DNA of 38,848 nucleotides from a bacterium (GTDB lineage: Bacteria > Patescibacteriota > Minisyncoccia > Minisyncoccales > JAGGXC01), in assembly GCA_021157625.1 (NCBI GenBank), contig JAGGWD010000001.1, forward strand, positions 1-38,848. The letters run 5' to 3'. The position numbers were made by a program, and so were the translations under genes. The notes beneath the pieces are model-generated. The model had not been told where the DNA came from. It did not search any database and saw only the letters and a program-made list of their open reading frames with translations. Below, piece by piece: positions 15,783 to 22,524 of the stretch (position 1 is the first letter of the stretch; each line of letters starts with the position of its first letter).

Positions 15783-17003
15783 CTAAGAAGTGATTTGTAG
15801 TGTTGTGTTGCTTTTTATCTGTCTCCAAGATGGAAATGCAATAAGAGAACTAACATCTCTCTTCCAATCCCCTGTCTGGAAAATCAAATTACATAGAAAT
15901 TCTTTGTCATTTTCTACATAGTTACAAAACACACATTTCTTGATCTTGCAGCGCTGAGGACAACCATTACAATTTATTTCTATAAATTTATGCTCACAGG
16001 ACATCATTTTGGACTTTCTCTCTCTTCTATCTTTCTCCTTTTGTCTTCTTTCCTCTAGTATCTTATCAATCACTTCCGATAAAGAAACTTCTTCCTTGAA
16101 ACTAAATTCCTGATATTTAAAAGTATCCAGAAGTTCTTGCTCTTTAGCAAAAAGTTCAAACGAAGGCAGATCTGTAAATCCAAGATAGTTGAGCGCTCTT
16201 ATCCACCTTTGTCTTAATTGCGGCTCTGCATCTCTATATTCCTCTGCTATTATACGACCATATCTGCCAAGATTTGCTCCTTCAGGAAGGAGTCCTTTTT
16301 TTTGCAATCGATTCATTTCTTCTAGATGCACTTTAATCATCCAAGAAGGTAACCAAATCTTTGTTACTCTGCCCTCAACCCAAAATCTAAGCAATCTGAA
16401 AAACCCGTAGTTTGAAGGAACCATCCTGCCTGCATCATAGCGAATGGTCTTCCAACCGCCACTTGTTAGCATACCAATCCCGTTAATGAGATCACGCCAG
16501 CACCGAGGAGTATAATATGCTATCCATTTTTCATTTTCAGGAACAAGAACCACCTCATTGAAAGTAAGATCCCGACTCCGAAGAATTTTTGCAAGCGTCT
16601 TTGTCTTTTTGCATTCATCCTTAAAACTTCCTCTTACGGGCTCAATATCTCTTCCATCAAAACGAATTTCTTTTTCTGAAATTACAGAAGAAAGCATTCC
16701 TTTCAAAGCAGTTTCTTTCTCCAGAAGATAATCTCTACTTTTTGCTAATGGCTGGGAATGCAACACAATGATATCAATATCATGTATTTTGTCTTCTATT
16801 TCCATTCTTTTTCTCTCTATATACTTTCCTACATTGATCATATTATGAAGCAATACCAATCGTGCCAACCCTCCTTTTATTGCTAAGTTTCTTTCTTGTC
16901 CAAGCCTCTTAAGAACCTCTCTCGCTATCTCAGGCACTATACTCAAATCCATCTCTGCTTTATATATTTTCATTTCTCTCCCCCTTTTTTCTATTTTTTT
17001 CAA
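15783..17003 (-). CDS. Divergent poly(A) polymerase/CCA-adding-type nucleotidyltransferase with Cys cluster
   Basis: The 406-residue protein resembles class II nucleotidyltransferases that add CCA or poly(A) to RNA 3' ends. IKGGLARL (42-49) matches the fold's GG loop, and HDIDIIVL (74-81) gives the metal-binding Asp75/Asp77. RSRDLTFNE (142-150) resembles the RRDFTINA motif, RDLINGI (170-176) the following DLxxG, and FFRLLRFWVEG (201-211) the RNA-binding region's DPLRLLRA. The spacing between GG and DxD is longer than usual, so homology is inferred, not certain. Residues 336-371 hold seven cysteines (336, 345, 348, 352, 357, 360, 371), a likely zinc module. The start is TTG at 17003, preceded by TAGGAGGTGG; an internal ATG at codon 11 is a weaker alternative. 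It is monocistronic with its own terminator. Confidence 0.6.
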   Translation of the reverse strand: MKKIEKRGREMKIYKAEMDLSIVPEIAREVLKRLGQERNLAIKGGLARLVLLHNMINVGKYIERKRMEIEDKIHDIDIIVLHSQPLAKSRDYLLEKETALKGMLSSVISEKEIRFDGRDIEPVRGSFKDECKKTKTLAKILRSRDLTFNEVVLVPENEKWIAYYTPRCWRDLINGIGMLTSGGWKTIRYDAGRMVPSNYGFFRLLRFWVEGRVTKIWLPSWMIKVHLEEMNRLQKKGLLPEGANLGRYGRIIAEEYRDAEPQLRQRWIRALNYLGFTDLPSFELFAKEQELLDTFKYQEFSFKEEVSLSEVIDKILEERRQKEKDRRERKSKMMSCEHKFIEINCNGCPQRCKIKKCVFCNYVENDKEFLCNLIFQTGDWKRDVSSLIAFPSWRQIKSNTTLQITS

Positions 17004-17036
17004 GGTACCACCTCCTATAACAATTTTGTATTTTAA

Positions 17037-17064
17037 TTATAACAGAAATAATTTATTTGTCAAC
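17037..17064 (-). promoter_or_regulatory. Consensus promoter of the nucleotidyltransferase gene
   Basis: On the minus strand TTGACA (17059-17064), 16 bases ending in TGT, and TATAAT (17037-17042) form a perfect -35, extended -10 promoter. The leader is about 25-30 bases and contains the strong Shine-Dalgarno-like TAGGAGGTGG about four bases before the TTG start. Confidence 0.85.
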
Positions 17065-17168
17065 CCAGCTAATTTCAGGCTTCCAATTAAACAATTAAAT
17101 TTTGGAGCGATCTAATCTCTTAGTTTCCAATCAAAAAAGGCTCACTATTTCTATTTAAGTGAGCCAGA

Positions 17169-17438
17169 TTATTTAACCCTTTCTTGCTTTTTGAGTCTTT
17201 GCCCTTTCTGTTTCATTTTCTGGATTCGAGGAATTTTAAAAAGCATCTTGTCTCCTATATATTTCCAGTATTTTCCGCATTTTCTACATTTATGAAAACC
17301 GGTTTCTCTATCAAGATAAAGAAATCCATGGCACTCAGGACAGAACAGCGTCTTTGTTTTGCCGGCCACTTCTACTTTGCCTTCTTTTTCTTGCTCTTTT
17401 TTCTTTTTCTTTGGGTCTATTATTATACATATTTTCAT
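17169..17438 (-). CDS. Small zinc-ribbon protein
   Basis: The protein has 89 residues from the ATG at 17438. Two earlier in-frame starts (GTG 17447, ATG 17444) lie within a GGAGTGATG stretch that is better read as a ribosome site. A Lys/Glu-rich stretch (about 9-25) is followed by a zinc ribbon, CPECHGFLYLDRETG then CRKCGKYW (about residues 33-60), and a basic tail. The ribbon resembles those of RNA-polymerase subunit or transcription-factor N-termini, but no specific family is recognised. tRNA-Trp lies just upstream on the same strand. The basic composition suggests nucleic-acid binding, which is inference. Confidence 0.65.
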   Translation of the reverse strand: MKICIIIDPKKKKKEQEKEGKVEVAGKTKTLFCPECHGFLYLDRETGFHKCRKCGKYWKYIGDKMLFKIPRIQKMKQKGQRLKKQERVK

Positions 17439-17490
17439 CCACATCACTCCATATTTTGAAAAAAAGGAGCTATGATTACTCCTCTCATGT

Positions 17491-17565
17491 TGGCGGGGGT
17501 GGCAGGACTCGAACCTGCAGGACCGGTTTTGGAGACCGACCGTTTACCAGTTAACGGACACCCCC
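17491..17565 (-). tRNA. trnW: tRNA-Trp (anticodon CCA)
   Basis: On the minus strand the acceptor GGGGGTG pairs with CACCCCC, the anticodon loop is CTCCAAA and the T loop is TTCGAGT. The discriminator G is followed by CCA, so unlike the other five tRNAs here the 3' CCA is encoded. TGA is a stop in this genome, consistent with a CCA anticodon only. Confidence 0.95.
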
Positions 17566-17600
17566 AAAAAAATCTTTAATTTTTCTTTTTTCTTTGTTTT

Positions 17601-17629
17601 ATATTACAGAAATTACAAAAATAATGCAA
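17601..17629 (-). promoter_or_regulatory. tRNA-Trp promoter
   Basis: On the minus strand TTGCAT (17624-17629), 17 bases and TAATAT (17601-17606). It is divergent from the promoter at 17662-17691. Confidence 0.5.
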
Positions 17630-17661
17630 ATATAAATCCAGTTTTTCTTTGTTCAAAGAAA

Positions 17662-17691
17662 TTGACAAATCTAATCTAAATATGTTATAAT
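17662..17691 (+). promoter_or_regulatory. Consensus extended -10 promoter
   Basis: TTGACA (17662-17667), an 18-base spacer ending TGT, and TATAAT (17686-17691). Transcription should start near 17698, directly at the AAAGGAGGTG ribosome site (17699-17708). Confidence 0.88.
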
Positions 17692-17717
17692 AAATCTAAA
17701 AGGAGGTGAAAAGTATA

Positions 17718-17966
17718 TTGAGAAAATTATTGACTCTCTGTCCTCCACGAGATCTCGGACTAATAATAGTAACCCAAGGAGATCAATCCTGTTCTCATGA
17801 ATTCGAAGAAGTAAAATGGGATAGAGAACGATTTGGCCCTGATGTGGTAGATATGGATCCTGATCCTGGAGGAGCGATAGCTTTCCCAAAAGCCACTTAT
17901 AAATATCTTTTTCGTTGCAAGAAATGTGGAGCAGAAGTAATCAAAAGCGTTAGGGCACTAATCTAA
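17718..17966 (+). CDS. Small putative zinc-binding protein, TTG start
   Basis: The start is TTG at 17718, nine bases after AAAGGAGGTG. An in-frame GTG at 17706 belongs to that ribosome site and is rejected. The 82-residue product has CSH near residue 25 and CKKCGAEV near 70, which together could bind one zinc, separated by an acidic stretch (DVVDMDPDPGG). No transmembrane segment and no recognised family. It has a perfect promoter and a perfect terminator (17994-18021), so it is an independent, probably well-expressed gene set among minus-strand genes. Confidence 0.7.
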   Translation: MRKLLTLCPPRDLGLIIVTQGDQSCSHEFEEVKWDRERFGPDVVDMDPDPGGAIAFPKATYKYLFRCKKCGAEVIKSVRALI

Positions 17967-17993
17967 TCCTTTATTCTATTAAAATAAAATAAA

Positions 17994-18021
17994 TCTGCTC
18001 AAAAGAGCAGATCTTTTTTTT
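17994..18021. terminator. Bidirectional intrinsic terminator
   Basis: TCTGCTC, AAAA, GAGCAGA is followed by TCTTTTTTTT on the plus strand. On the minus strand the same stem is followed by TTTATTTTATTTT, so it can also end the tRNA-Tyr/tRNA-Thr/rpmG transcript. Confidence 0.92.
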
Positions 18022-18064
18022 AGAAGCATCCCAAATCCAACTCGACCCAAAATGTTCTTTTTTA

Positions 18065-18232
18065 TTATCTCTTTACTTCTTTATGAACCGTATGCTTTCT
18101 GCAAAACTTACAGAATTTCTTCAATTCTAACTTCTGCTCATGCAACTTCTTTGATTTATGAGTAAAATAATTAATTCTTTTACACTCCTGACACTGGAGT
18201 TTTACAAATGGTTTTTTCTTTTTCTTTGCCAT
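18065..18232 (-). CDS. rpmG: 50S ribosomal protein L33 (bL33), zinc form
   Basis: From the ATG at 18232 (MAKKKKKPFVKLQCQECK) the protein has 55 residues, the normal length. An upstream in-frame start would read into tRNA-Thr and is rejected. Two CxxC pairs (CQEC and CKFC) mark the zinc-binding C+ form; the family pattern YFTHKSK is clear. It is transcribed behind tRNA-Tyr and tRNA-Thr, a variant of the common tRNA-rpmG-secE arrangement, but secE and nusG do not follow. Confidence 0.92.
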   Translation of the reverse strand: MAKKKKKPFVKLQCQECKRINYFTHKSKKLHEQKLELKKFCKFCRKHTVHKEVKR

Positions 18233-18247
18233 AATCTTATTTGCGTG

Positions 18248-18321
18248 AGCCTGGGAGGAGAATCGAACTCCTGACCTCCGCATTACCAGAGCGGTGCTCT
18301 AACCAACTGAGCTACCCAGGC
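18248..18321 (-). tRNA. trnT: tRNA-Thr (anticodon GGT)
   Basis: On the minus strand the acceptor GCCTGGG pairs with CCCAGGC, the anticodon stem-loop is CCGCT-CTGGTAA-TGCGG and the T loop is TTCGATT. CCA is not encoded. It lies between tRNA-Tyr and rpmG. Confidence 0.95.
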
Positions 18322-18328
18322 AATCTAG

Positions 18329-18412
18329 TGGGCAGGGAGGGATTCGAACCCCCGAAGGCATGAAGCCACGTGGTTTACAGCCACGCCCGTTTGACCACTC
18401 CGGAACCTACCC
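18329..18412 (-). tRNA. trnY: tRNA-Tyr (anticodon GTA)
   Basis: On the minus strand the anticodon stem-loop is CGTGG-CTGTAAA-CCACG. A long variable arm (TGGCTTCATGCCTTCG region) marks a class II tRNA, and the T loop is TTCGAAT. The discriminator is A and CCA is not encoded. Confidence 0.95.
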
Positions 18413-18426
18413 ATTTATCTCTGCTT

Positions 18427-18455
18427 ATTTTACTATAGTAAATTTTATTTTTCAA
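18427..18455 (-). promoter_or_regulatory. tRNA-Tyr/tRNA-Thr/rpmG promoter
   Basis: On the minus strand TTGAAA (18450-18455), 17 bases and TAAAAT (18427-18432), about 15 bases upstream of tRNA-Tyr. Confidence 0.65.
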
Positions 18456-18500
18456 CAATCTCTTGAAAGAAAATCAACTTTCAATCCATAAAAACGTTAT

Positions 18501-18920
18501 TTATTTCTTATCTTTTTCATCACTCAAAACACCTCTTTTTATCTCTTTAATTTCAACTTTTTTGGGCTTAATTTCCTTTTCCAAATATTCTAATGCTTTC
18601 TCGGGTTGGGAGTGATCACCGCAAGTAAAAATGTCTACGGCTAAATAATTATATTCTGGCCAATAATGCAAAGCAATATGACTTTCTGCTAGCAATACAA
18701 CTCCCATTATTCCTTGAGGCCAAAACTTATGAACAGCAACCTTTAATGGAGTATTGTTGGCTTCTTTTGAGGCTTCAACCAAAAGCTTTTCCATCTCTTC
18801 CTTATCATCAATATTTTTCCCATCCCAAAATTCGGCAATCAAATGAACCCCAGCATATTTTACTGTTTTATGAGAAAATTGATTGTTCCACAAAATAGAA
18901 CTCTTTGTTTTTTTGATCAT
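18501..18920 (-). CDS. speD: S-adenosylmethionine decarboxylase proenzyme
   Basis: SpeD decarboxylates SAM to provide the aminopropyl donor for spermidine. It is a pyruvoyl enzyme that cleaves itself before a serine; here the site is in LLAESHIALHYWPEY (Glu-Ser bond, about residue 64-65), followed by the family's DIFTCGDHSQPEKAL with the active-site Cys. From the ATG at 18920 it has 139 residues, typical of the small bacterial class. A TTG fifteen bases upstream lies in a leader stem and is rejected. No spermidine synthase gene is in the window. A strong promoter lies at 19055-19083 and the leader between is highly structured, suggesting post-transcriptional control. Confidence 0.94.
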   Translation of the reverse strand: MIKKTKSSILWNNQFSHKTVKYAGVHLIAEFWDGKNIDDKEEMEKLLVEASKEANNTPLKVAVHKFWPQGIMGVVLLAESHIALHYWPEYNYLAVDIFTCGDHSQPEKALEYLEKEIKPKKVEIKEIKRGVLSDEKDKK

Positions 18921-19027
18921 ATTGATTGAAGCCAATTGCTTAGTCTCTATTTTTGAAAAAATAGAGACCTCTTATTTCTCTTTCAAGAAATAAGAAAAAA
19001 CAAAGAGCGAAACAAAAAGCAATTGGC
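18901..19027 (-). promoter_or_regulatory. Structured speD leader, candidate cis-regulatory RNA
   Basis: In the speD mRNA, an 11-bp closing stem (GCCAATTGCTT at 19017-19027 with its complement at 18931-18941) encloses two further perfect hairpins: 18971-18994 (9 bp, CTTATTTCT) and 18943-18968 (12 bp, GTCTCTATTTTT). This makes a three-way junction ending ten bases before the ATG. Between the closing stem and the first hairpin, CTCTTTGTTTTTT (18995-19007) is exactly complementary to 13 bases at the start of the speD coding region (18901-18913). The folds could alternate and mask or expose the start. No known riboswitch class is recognised. Confidence 0.6.
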
Positions 19028-19054
19028 AGTTAATTTCTTTAAATACTCAACCTT

Positions 19055-19083
19055 TTTTTATCACAAAAATAAATATGGGTCAA
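19055..19083 (-). promoter_or_regulatory. speD promoter
   Basis: On the minus strand TTGACC (19078-19083), 17 bases ending TGA, and TAAAAA (19055-19060). The predicted start near 19048 gives a leader of about 128 bases. Confidence 0.55.
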
Positions 19084-19110
19084 CAAAAAATTTTAGCTTT
19101 TGTTTTCACT

Positions 19111-19791
19111 TTATTCAATAATCTTTTGATGTTTCTTTCGCCACTCTTGAATTCTTTTGTGATCTCCGGAAAGTAACACTTTAGGGACTTTCCATTCTAC
19201 TCCTTTTTTGGGAGAAAACACGGCTGGTCTTGTATACTGAGGATATTCAATAAACCCTTTTTCTTTTTTGCCTTTCGTTAAAGCTGTTCTTTCTCTAAGG
19301 AACTCTTTTTTTCCTAATACTCCAGGAATTAATCGGGCCACTACTTCAATCACTACCATAGCTGGCAGTTCTCCTCCCATTAAATCATAATCTCCTATAG
19401 ATAATTCCATGTCTGCAAGATATTTGGCTACACGCTCGTCTACTCCTTCATACCGGCCACAGATAAAGATAATCTGATTTAACTTCGACAACTGATATGC
19501 AATTTTTTGAGTAAATTTTTTTCCACGGGGAGTAAAAAGAATAACTTTTCTTTTCTTCCTTTTAGGAATACTCTTTATCGCTTTATATATAGGTTCAATC
19601 TTCATCACCATCCCAAACCCTCCTCCAAAAGGCCGATCATCAACTGTCTTTCTTCTATCAGAAGTAAAATCTCTTAAGTTATGAATTTCTACTTTAATCA
19701 ATTTCTTTTTTATAGCTTTGTTTATAAGCGACTCTTTAAAGTAAGAGTCAAAAATTTTAGGAAATATAGTTATTATATCGAATCTTATCAT
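19111..19791 (-). CDS. trmD: tRNA (guanine(37)-N1)-methyltransferase
   Basis: TrmD methylates G37 next to the anticodon using SAM and prevents frameshifting. The 226-residue SPOUT enzyme has the N-terminal IRFDIITIFPKIFDSYF, the substrate loop DDRPFGGGFGMVMK and the trefoil-knot SAM site GDYDLMGGELPAMVVIEVVA with RLIPGVLG. It is slightly shorter than the usual 240-255 because of a trimmed C-terminal domain. It lies downstream of khpA, as in many bacteria (rpsP-khpA-rimM-trmD), but rimM is absent and a terminator-like hairpin (19805-19838) intervenes. Confidence 0.96.
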   Translation of the reverse strand: MIRFDIITIFPKIFDSYFKESLINKAIKKKLIKVEIHNLRDFTSDRRKTVDDRPFGGGFGMVMKIEPIYKAIKSIPKRKKRKVILFTPRGKKFTQKIAYQLSKLNQIIFICGRYEGVDERVAKYLADMELSIGDYDLMGGELPAMVVIEVVARLIPGVLGKKEFLRERTALTKGKKEKGFIEYPQYTRPAVFSPKKGVEWKVPKVLLSGDHKRIQEWRKKHQKIIE

Positions 19792-19804
19792 AAGTTAAAA
19801 ACCA

Positions 19805-19838
19805 GAAAACCGTGCTTTCTTTACTATAATAGCACGGT
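19805..19838 (-). terminator. Hairpin between khpA and trmD
   Basis: On the minus strand ACCGTGCT and AGCACGGT pair around a 14-base loop and are followed by TTTTC. It could end the khpA transcript or attenuate readthrough into trmD. Just upstream, at the khpA stop, TGTAARCTTT forms a second small hairpin. Confidence 0.55.
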
Positions 19839-19867
19839 CTTCCGGAGCCTGTAAACTTTATTAAAGC

Positions 19868-20197
19868 TTACAGTTTAAGATCTTCTAGTCCCTTATCTGC
19901 GTCTTTGGACTCTTCTGTCTTTTCTTGAGTGCTTTTAGCAGCACCAGTCGGCTCTGCAATCTTGAGATTCACACGAGCCCTAGATTTAAGTCCAACAATC
20001 CTAACTAGATTTCTAATAGCTCTTACAGTTGCACCCTGACGACCAATCACCTGTCCCATATCTTCGGGGTTTACTTTCAAAGTAAGTAAAACACCCATTT
20101 CATCTACTGTTCTTTCAATCTTTACATCCTCAGGGTGATCAACTAAAGATTTGACAATGTATTCAAGAAATTCCTTGTCTTTTGCTTCTTTTGCCAT
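19868..20197 (-). CDS. khpA: KH-domain RNA-binding protein KhpA
   Basis: The 109-residue protein has a single KH domain (about 1-80): LEYIVKSLVDHPEDVKIE opens it, and the nucleic-acid-binding GxxG loop is VIGRQGATVRAIR. The typical KhpA (YlqC) is about 75-80 residues; here a disordered acidic tail (TGAAKSTQEKTEESK) adds about 25. KhpA pairs with KhpB (Jag) as an RNA chaperone affecting division and cell-wall synthesis in Gram-positive species. Its place just before trmD is the common genomic context. A structured 140-bp spacer separates it from gatB. Confidence 0.9.
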   Translation of the reverse strand: MAKEAKDKEFLEYIVKSLVDHPEDVKIERTVDEMGVLLTLKVNPEDMGQVIGRQGATVRAIRNLVRIVGLKSRARVNLKIAEPTGAAKSTQEKTEESKDADKGLEDLKL

Positions 20198-20236
20198 ATT
20201 TCTTATTAGAGCTAATTTCTTTCAGTTTTGTCTTTT

Positions 20237-20308
20237 CTAGTAGCTCGACCTTTTTCTTCCGACCCTAGAAATCAAGGAATCGGGATATTAAGTTGATAGT
20301 AGCTACTA
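20237..20308. repeat. Structured gatB-khpA intergenic region
   Basis: TAGTAGCT (20238-20245) pairs with AGCTACTA (20301-20308). The right arm is itself a perfect 12-bp palindrome, TAGTAGCTACTA (20297-20308). Between them CCGA...CCT pairs with AGG...TCGG. On the minus strand this is a two-tier stem in the leader of khpA or the tail of gatB. No T run follows, so a regulatory leader fits better than a terminator. Confidence 0.45.
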
Positions 20309-20339
20309 TTTTCCTATCTTACTTATCTAAAATAATTTG

Positions 20340-21824
20340 TCAATACTTTTGCAAAAGTTTTTTAAATACTTCTTCTGCCTTTTGAGGATCTACTTTGCCA
20401 CTTGTCTCTCTCATCAACTGACCGATAAGAAACTGGAGTGCATTCGTTTTCCCACTTTGATAATCCTGGACAGCTTTTTGATTAACGGAGAGAATTTTCT
20501 GCGCTAGTTTTTGAATTTCATCTAAATCTCGAATTTGGATCAACTTTTTCTCTTCAATAATGTGAGAAGGATCAGCACCCGTTTTAAACATTTCAGCTAA
20601 TACAACTTTGGCTATTCTTGAAGAGATTCTATCCTCATAAATCATAGTAATGAATTCCGCAAAATTTTCTGGAGTAATCAAAAAATCCTCCCCTGTTATT
20701 TCTGCTTTCTTTAATAACCCTTGAAGATCACAAAGAATATAATTAGCACAAAGTTTAATCAACTTTTTCTCTTCTAGACTCGAAAGTTTTCTCTTAAACT
20801 CTACTGACTTTGTCCAATTTTTCAACTCTGAGACGACTTTCTCAAAATACTCTCCCAGATCTTTATTTTTTATAAATACTTCTACTTCTTTTTCTTCTAG
20901 ACCATATTCTTTTTTAAACCTTTCTCTCCTCTGAGAAGGGAGTTCTGGAATTTCAGCTTTGAGTTCTTGAAGATATTCCTGAGTAATCAAAAGAGGAGGT
21001 AAATCAGGCTCGGGAAAATATCGGTAGTCATGAGAATATTCTTTTTCTCTTTGACTTTCTGTCACTTCTTTATCTTCGTACCATCCTCGAGTCTCTTGAA
21101 TAACTTCACGACCCGATTTTAAGACATTGATTTGTCTTTGAATTTCGTATTCTATTCCTTTTTCTAACGATCTAAAGGAATTAAGATTTTTAATCTCTAC
21201 TTTGGTACCTAGTTTATCTCCTTTGCTTACCGAAACATTAGCCTCCACTCTCATTTGTCCTTTCTCCATATCAGCGCCTGAGACATTCAAATATCTTAAA
21301 ATCAACTGAAGCTCTTGCGCAAACTTACGTGCCTCTTTTGCTGATTTCAAATCAGGCTCAGTGACCAACTCCATTAACGGAATACCTGCTCTATTGAAAT
21401 CCACAAGCGAATATCTTCCCTTCTCATCATGGATAAGTTTTCCTGTATCCTCTTCAAGATGAATTTCTCTTATTCTGATTTTCTTTCCATTTATTTCTAA
21501 ATATCCATTCTTGCATAAAGGAATATAAAACTGACTAATTTGATAACCCTTAGGAAGATCAGGATAAAAATAACTCTTTCTATCAAATTTTGAATATGAA
21601 GAAATATGACAATTAAGAGCAAGACCTACTTTTATTGTCTTTTTAACTGCTTCCTCGTTAATAACTGGAAGCACGCCCGGATGACCCATACAAACAGGAC
21701 AAATATTGATGTTTGGATGACGTTCATTTGGGTCATTCGGGCAAGAACAAAACATCTTGGATTTTGTATCCAACTCCACATGAATCTCAAGACCTATTGT
21801 TGGTTGAAATCCATCTTTTATCAT
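20340..21824 (-). CDS. gatB: Asp-tRNA(Asn)/Glu-tRNA(Gln) amidotransferase subunit B
   Basis: GatB, with GatA and GatC, converts mischarged Glu-tRNA(Gln) and Asp-tRNA(Asn) to the amide forms. The 494-residue protein starts with TIGLEIHVELDTKSKMFC, has the zinc/cradle region CPVCMGHPGVLPVIN and the motif EDTGKL, and RYFPEPDLPPL about midway. The C-terminal YqeY-like tail domain ends it (LIGQLMRETSGKVDP). Length is normal (about 475-500). Its ATG overlaps the deoC stop as ATGA, so the two are translationally coupled. gatA and gatC are not in the window. Confidence 0.97.
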   Translation of the reverse strand: MIKDGFQPTIGLEIHVELDTKSKMFCSCPNDPNERHPNINICPVCMGHPGVLPVINEEAVKKTIKVGLALNCHISSYSKFDRKSYFYPDLPKGYQISQFYIPLCKNGYLEINGKKIRIREIHLEEDTGKLIHDEKGRYSLVDFNRAGIPLMELVTEPDLKSAKEARKFAQELQLILRYLNVSGADMEKGQMRVEANVSVSKGDKLGTKVEIKNLNSFRSLEKGIEYEIQRQINVLKSGREVIQETRGWYEDKEVTESQREKEYSHDYRYFPEPDLPPLLITQEYLQELKAEIPELPSQRRERFKKEYGLEEKEVEVFIKNKDLGEYFEKVVSELKNWTKSVEFKRKLSSLEEKKLIKLCANYILCDLQGLLKKAEITGEDFLITPENFAEFITMIYEDRISSRIAKVVLAEMFKTGADPSHIIEEKKLIQIRDLDEIQKLAQKILSVNQKAVQDYQSGKTNALQFLIGQLMRETSGKVDPQKAEEVFKKLLQKY

Positions 21825-22492
21825 CTTTGTTTCTTAATTGCTTCTCTCATTATCTGAACTCCTGAGCTTGTTCCTACAATATCAGCCCCTGCTTGTACCA
21901 TCTTTCTTAAATCTTTTAGAGTTCTTATCTTTCCAGCAGCCTTAATCAAAAGACCAGGTGCTCCTTCTATCATCAATTTTAGATGTCTGGCTTTCTCCTC
22001 AAGTTCTCTATGTTCTAAAGGATCCTTTTGTGTGGCAGTCTTAACACATATTGCTCCTGCTTTTTTCACTAACCAAGAAGCTTTTTTGATCTCTTCATCT
22101 GTAAGATAACCAGAGCCAATAATTACTTTGGTAGGAAGGATCTTACAAATTTCTTTCAAATCTTTTAATATCTTGTCGTATCTTTCATATTTTAAGTCAA
22201 CTATATTCATTACTATATCAATTTCATCAGCTCCATCCTTTTTTGCTTTTCGACATATCTTCATTCTTTCTGAATGAGAGCTCTGACCCATAGGAGGATC
22301 AACAAGAACAACAACTTTAATATCTGTATCTTTAAGCTCTTGTTTTGCCAATCTGACCCATTGTGGATTTACACATACTCCTCGAAAAGCGTATTTTATT
22401 GCCTCTTTGCAAGTCTTTTTAATATCTTTGGCTTTAGCTTTGGGATCAATGTTGGTATGATCTATGATTTTTGCTATTTGGCTCAGTTTCAT
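21821..22492 (-). CDS. deoC: Deoxyribose-phosphate aldolase
   Basis: DeoC splits deoxyribose-5-phosphate to acetaldehyde and glyceraldehyde-3-phosphate, letting a nucleotide-scavenging cell use deoxyribonucleosides. The 223-residue TIM barrel begins LSQIAKIIDHTNIDP (catalytic Asp region), has VCVNPQWV, the Schiff-base Lys in CVKTATQ and the second Lys in IKAAGKIRT, ending with GTSSGV. The usual ETG and TSTG loops read GSG and TATQ here, modest substitutions. It lies between tmk and gatB on the same strand and overlaps gatB by 4 bases. No Shine-Dalgarno. Confidence 0.93.
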   Translation of the reverse strand: MKLSQIAKIIDHTNIDPKAKAKDIKKTCKEAIKYAFRGVCVNPQWVRLAKQELKDTDIKVVVLVDPPMGQSSHSERMKICRKAKKDGADEIDIVMNIVDLKYERYDKILKDLKEICKILPTKVIIGSGYLTDEEIKKASWLVKKAGAICVKTATQKDPLEHRELEEKARHLKLMIEGAPGLLIKAAGKIRTLKDLRKMVQAGADIVGTSSGVQIMREAIKKQR

Positions 22493-22524
22493 ATTTTTGT
22501 AATTTAATTATTTTTAATTTATTT

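Noticed and set aside
18233-18283. N-terminal extension of rpmG
   Set aside because: It overlaps tRNA-Thr, and L33 normally starts at MAKKKKK.
18921-18935. TTG start for speD five codons upstream
   Set aside because: It lies in the closing stem of the leader and adds residues absent from the family.
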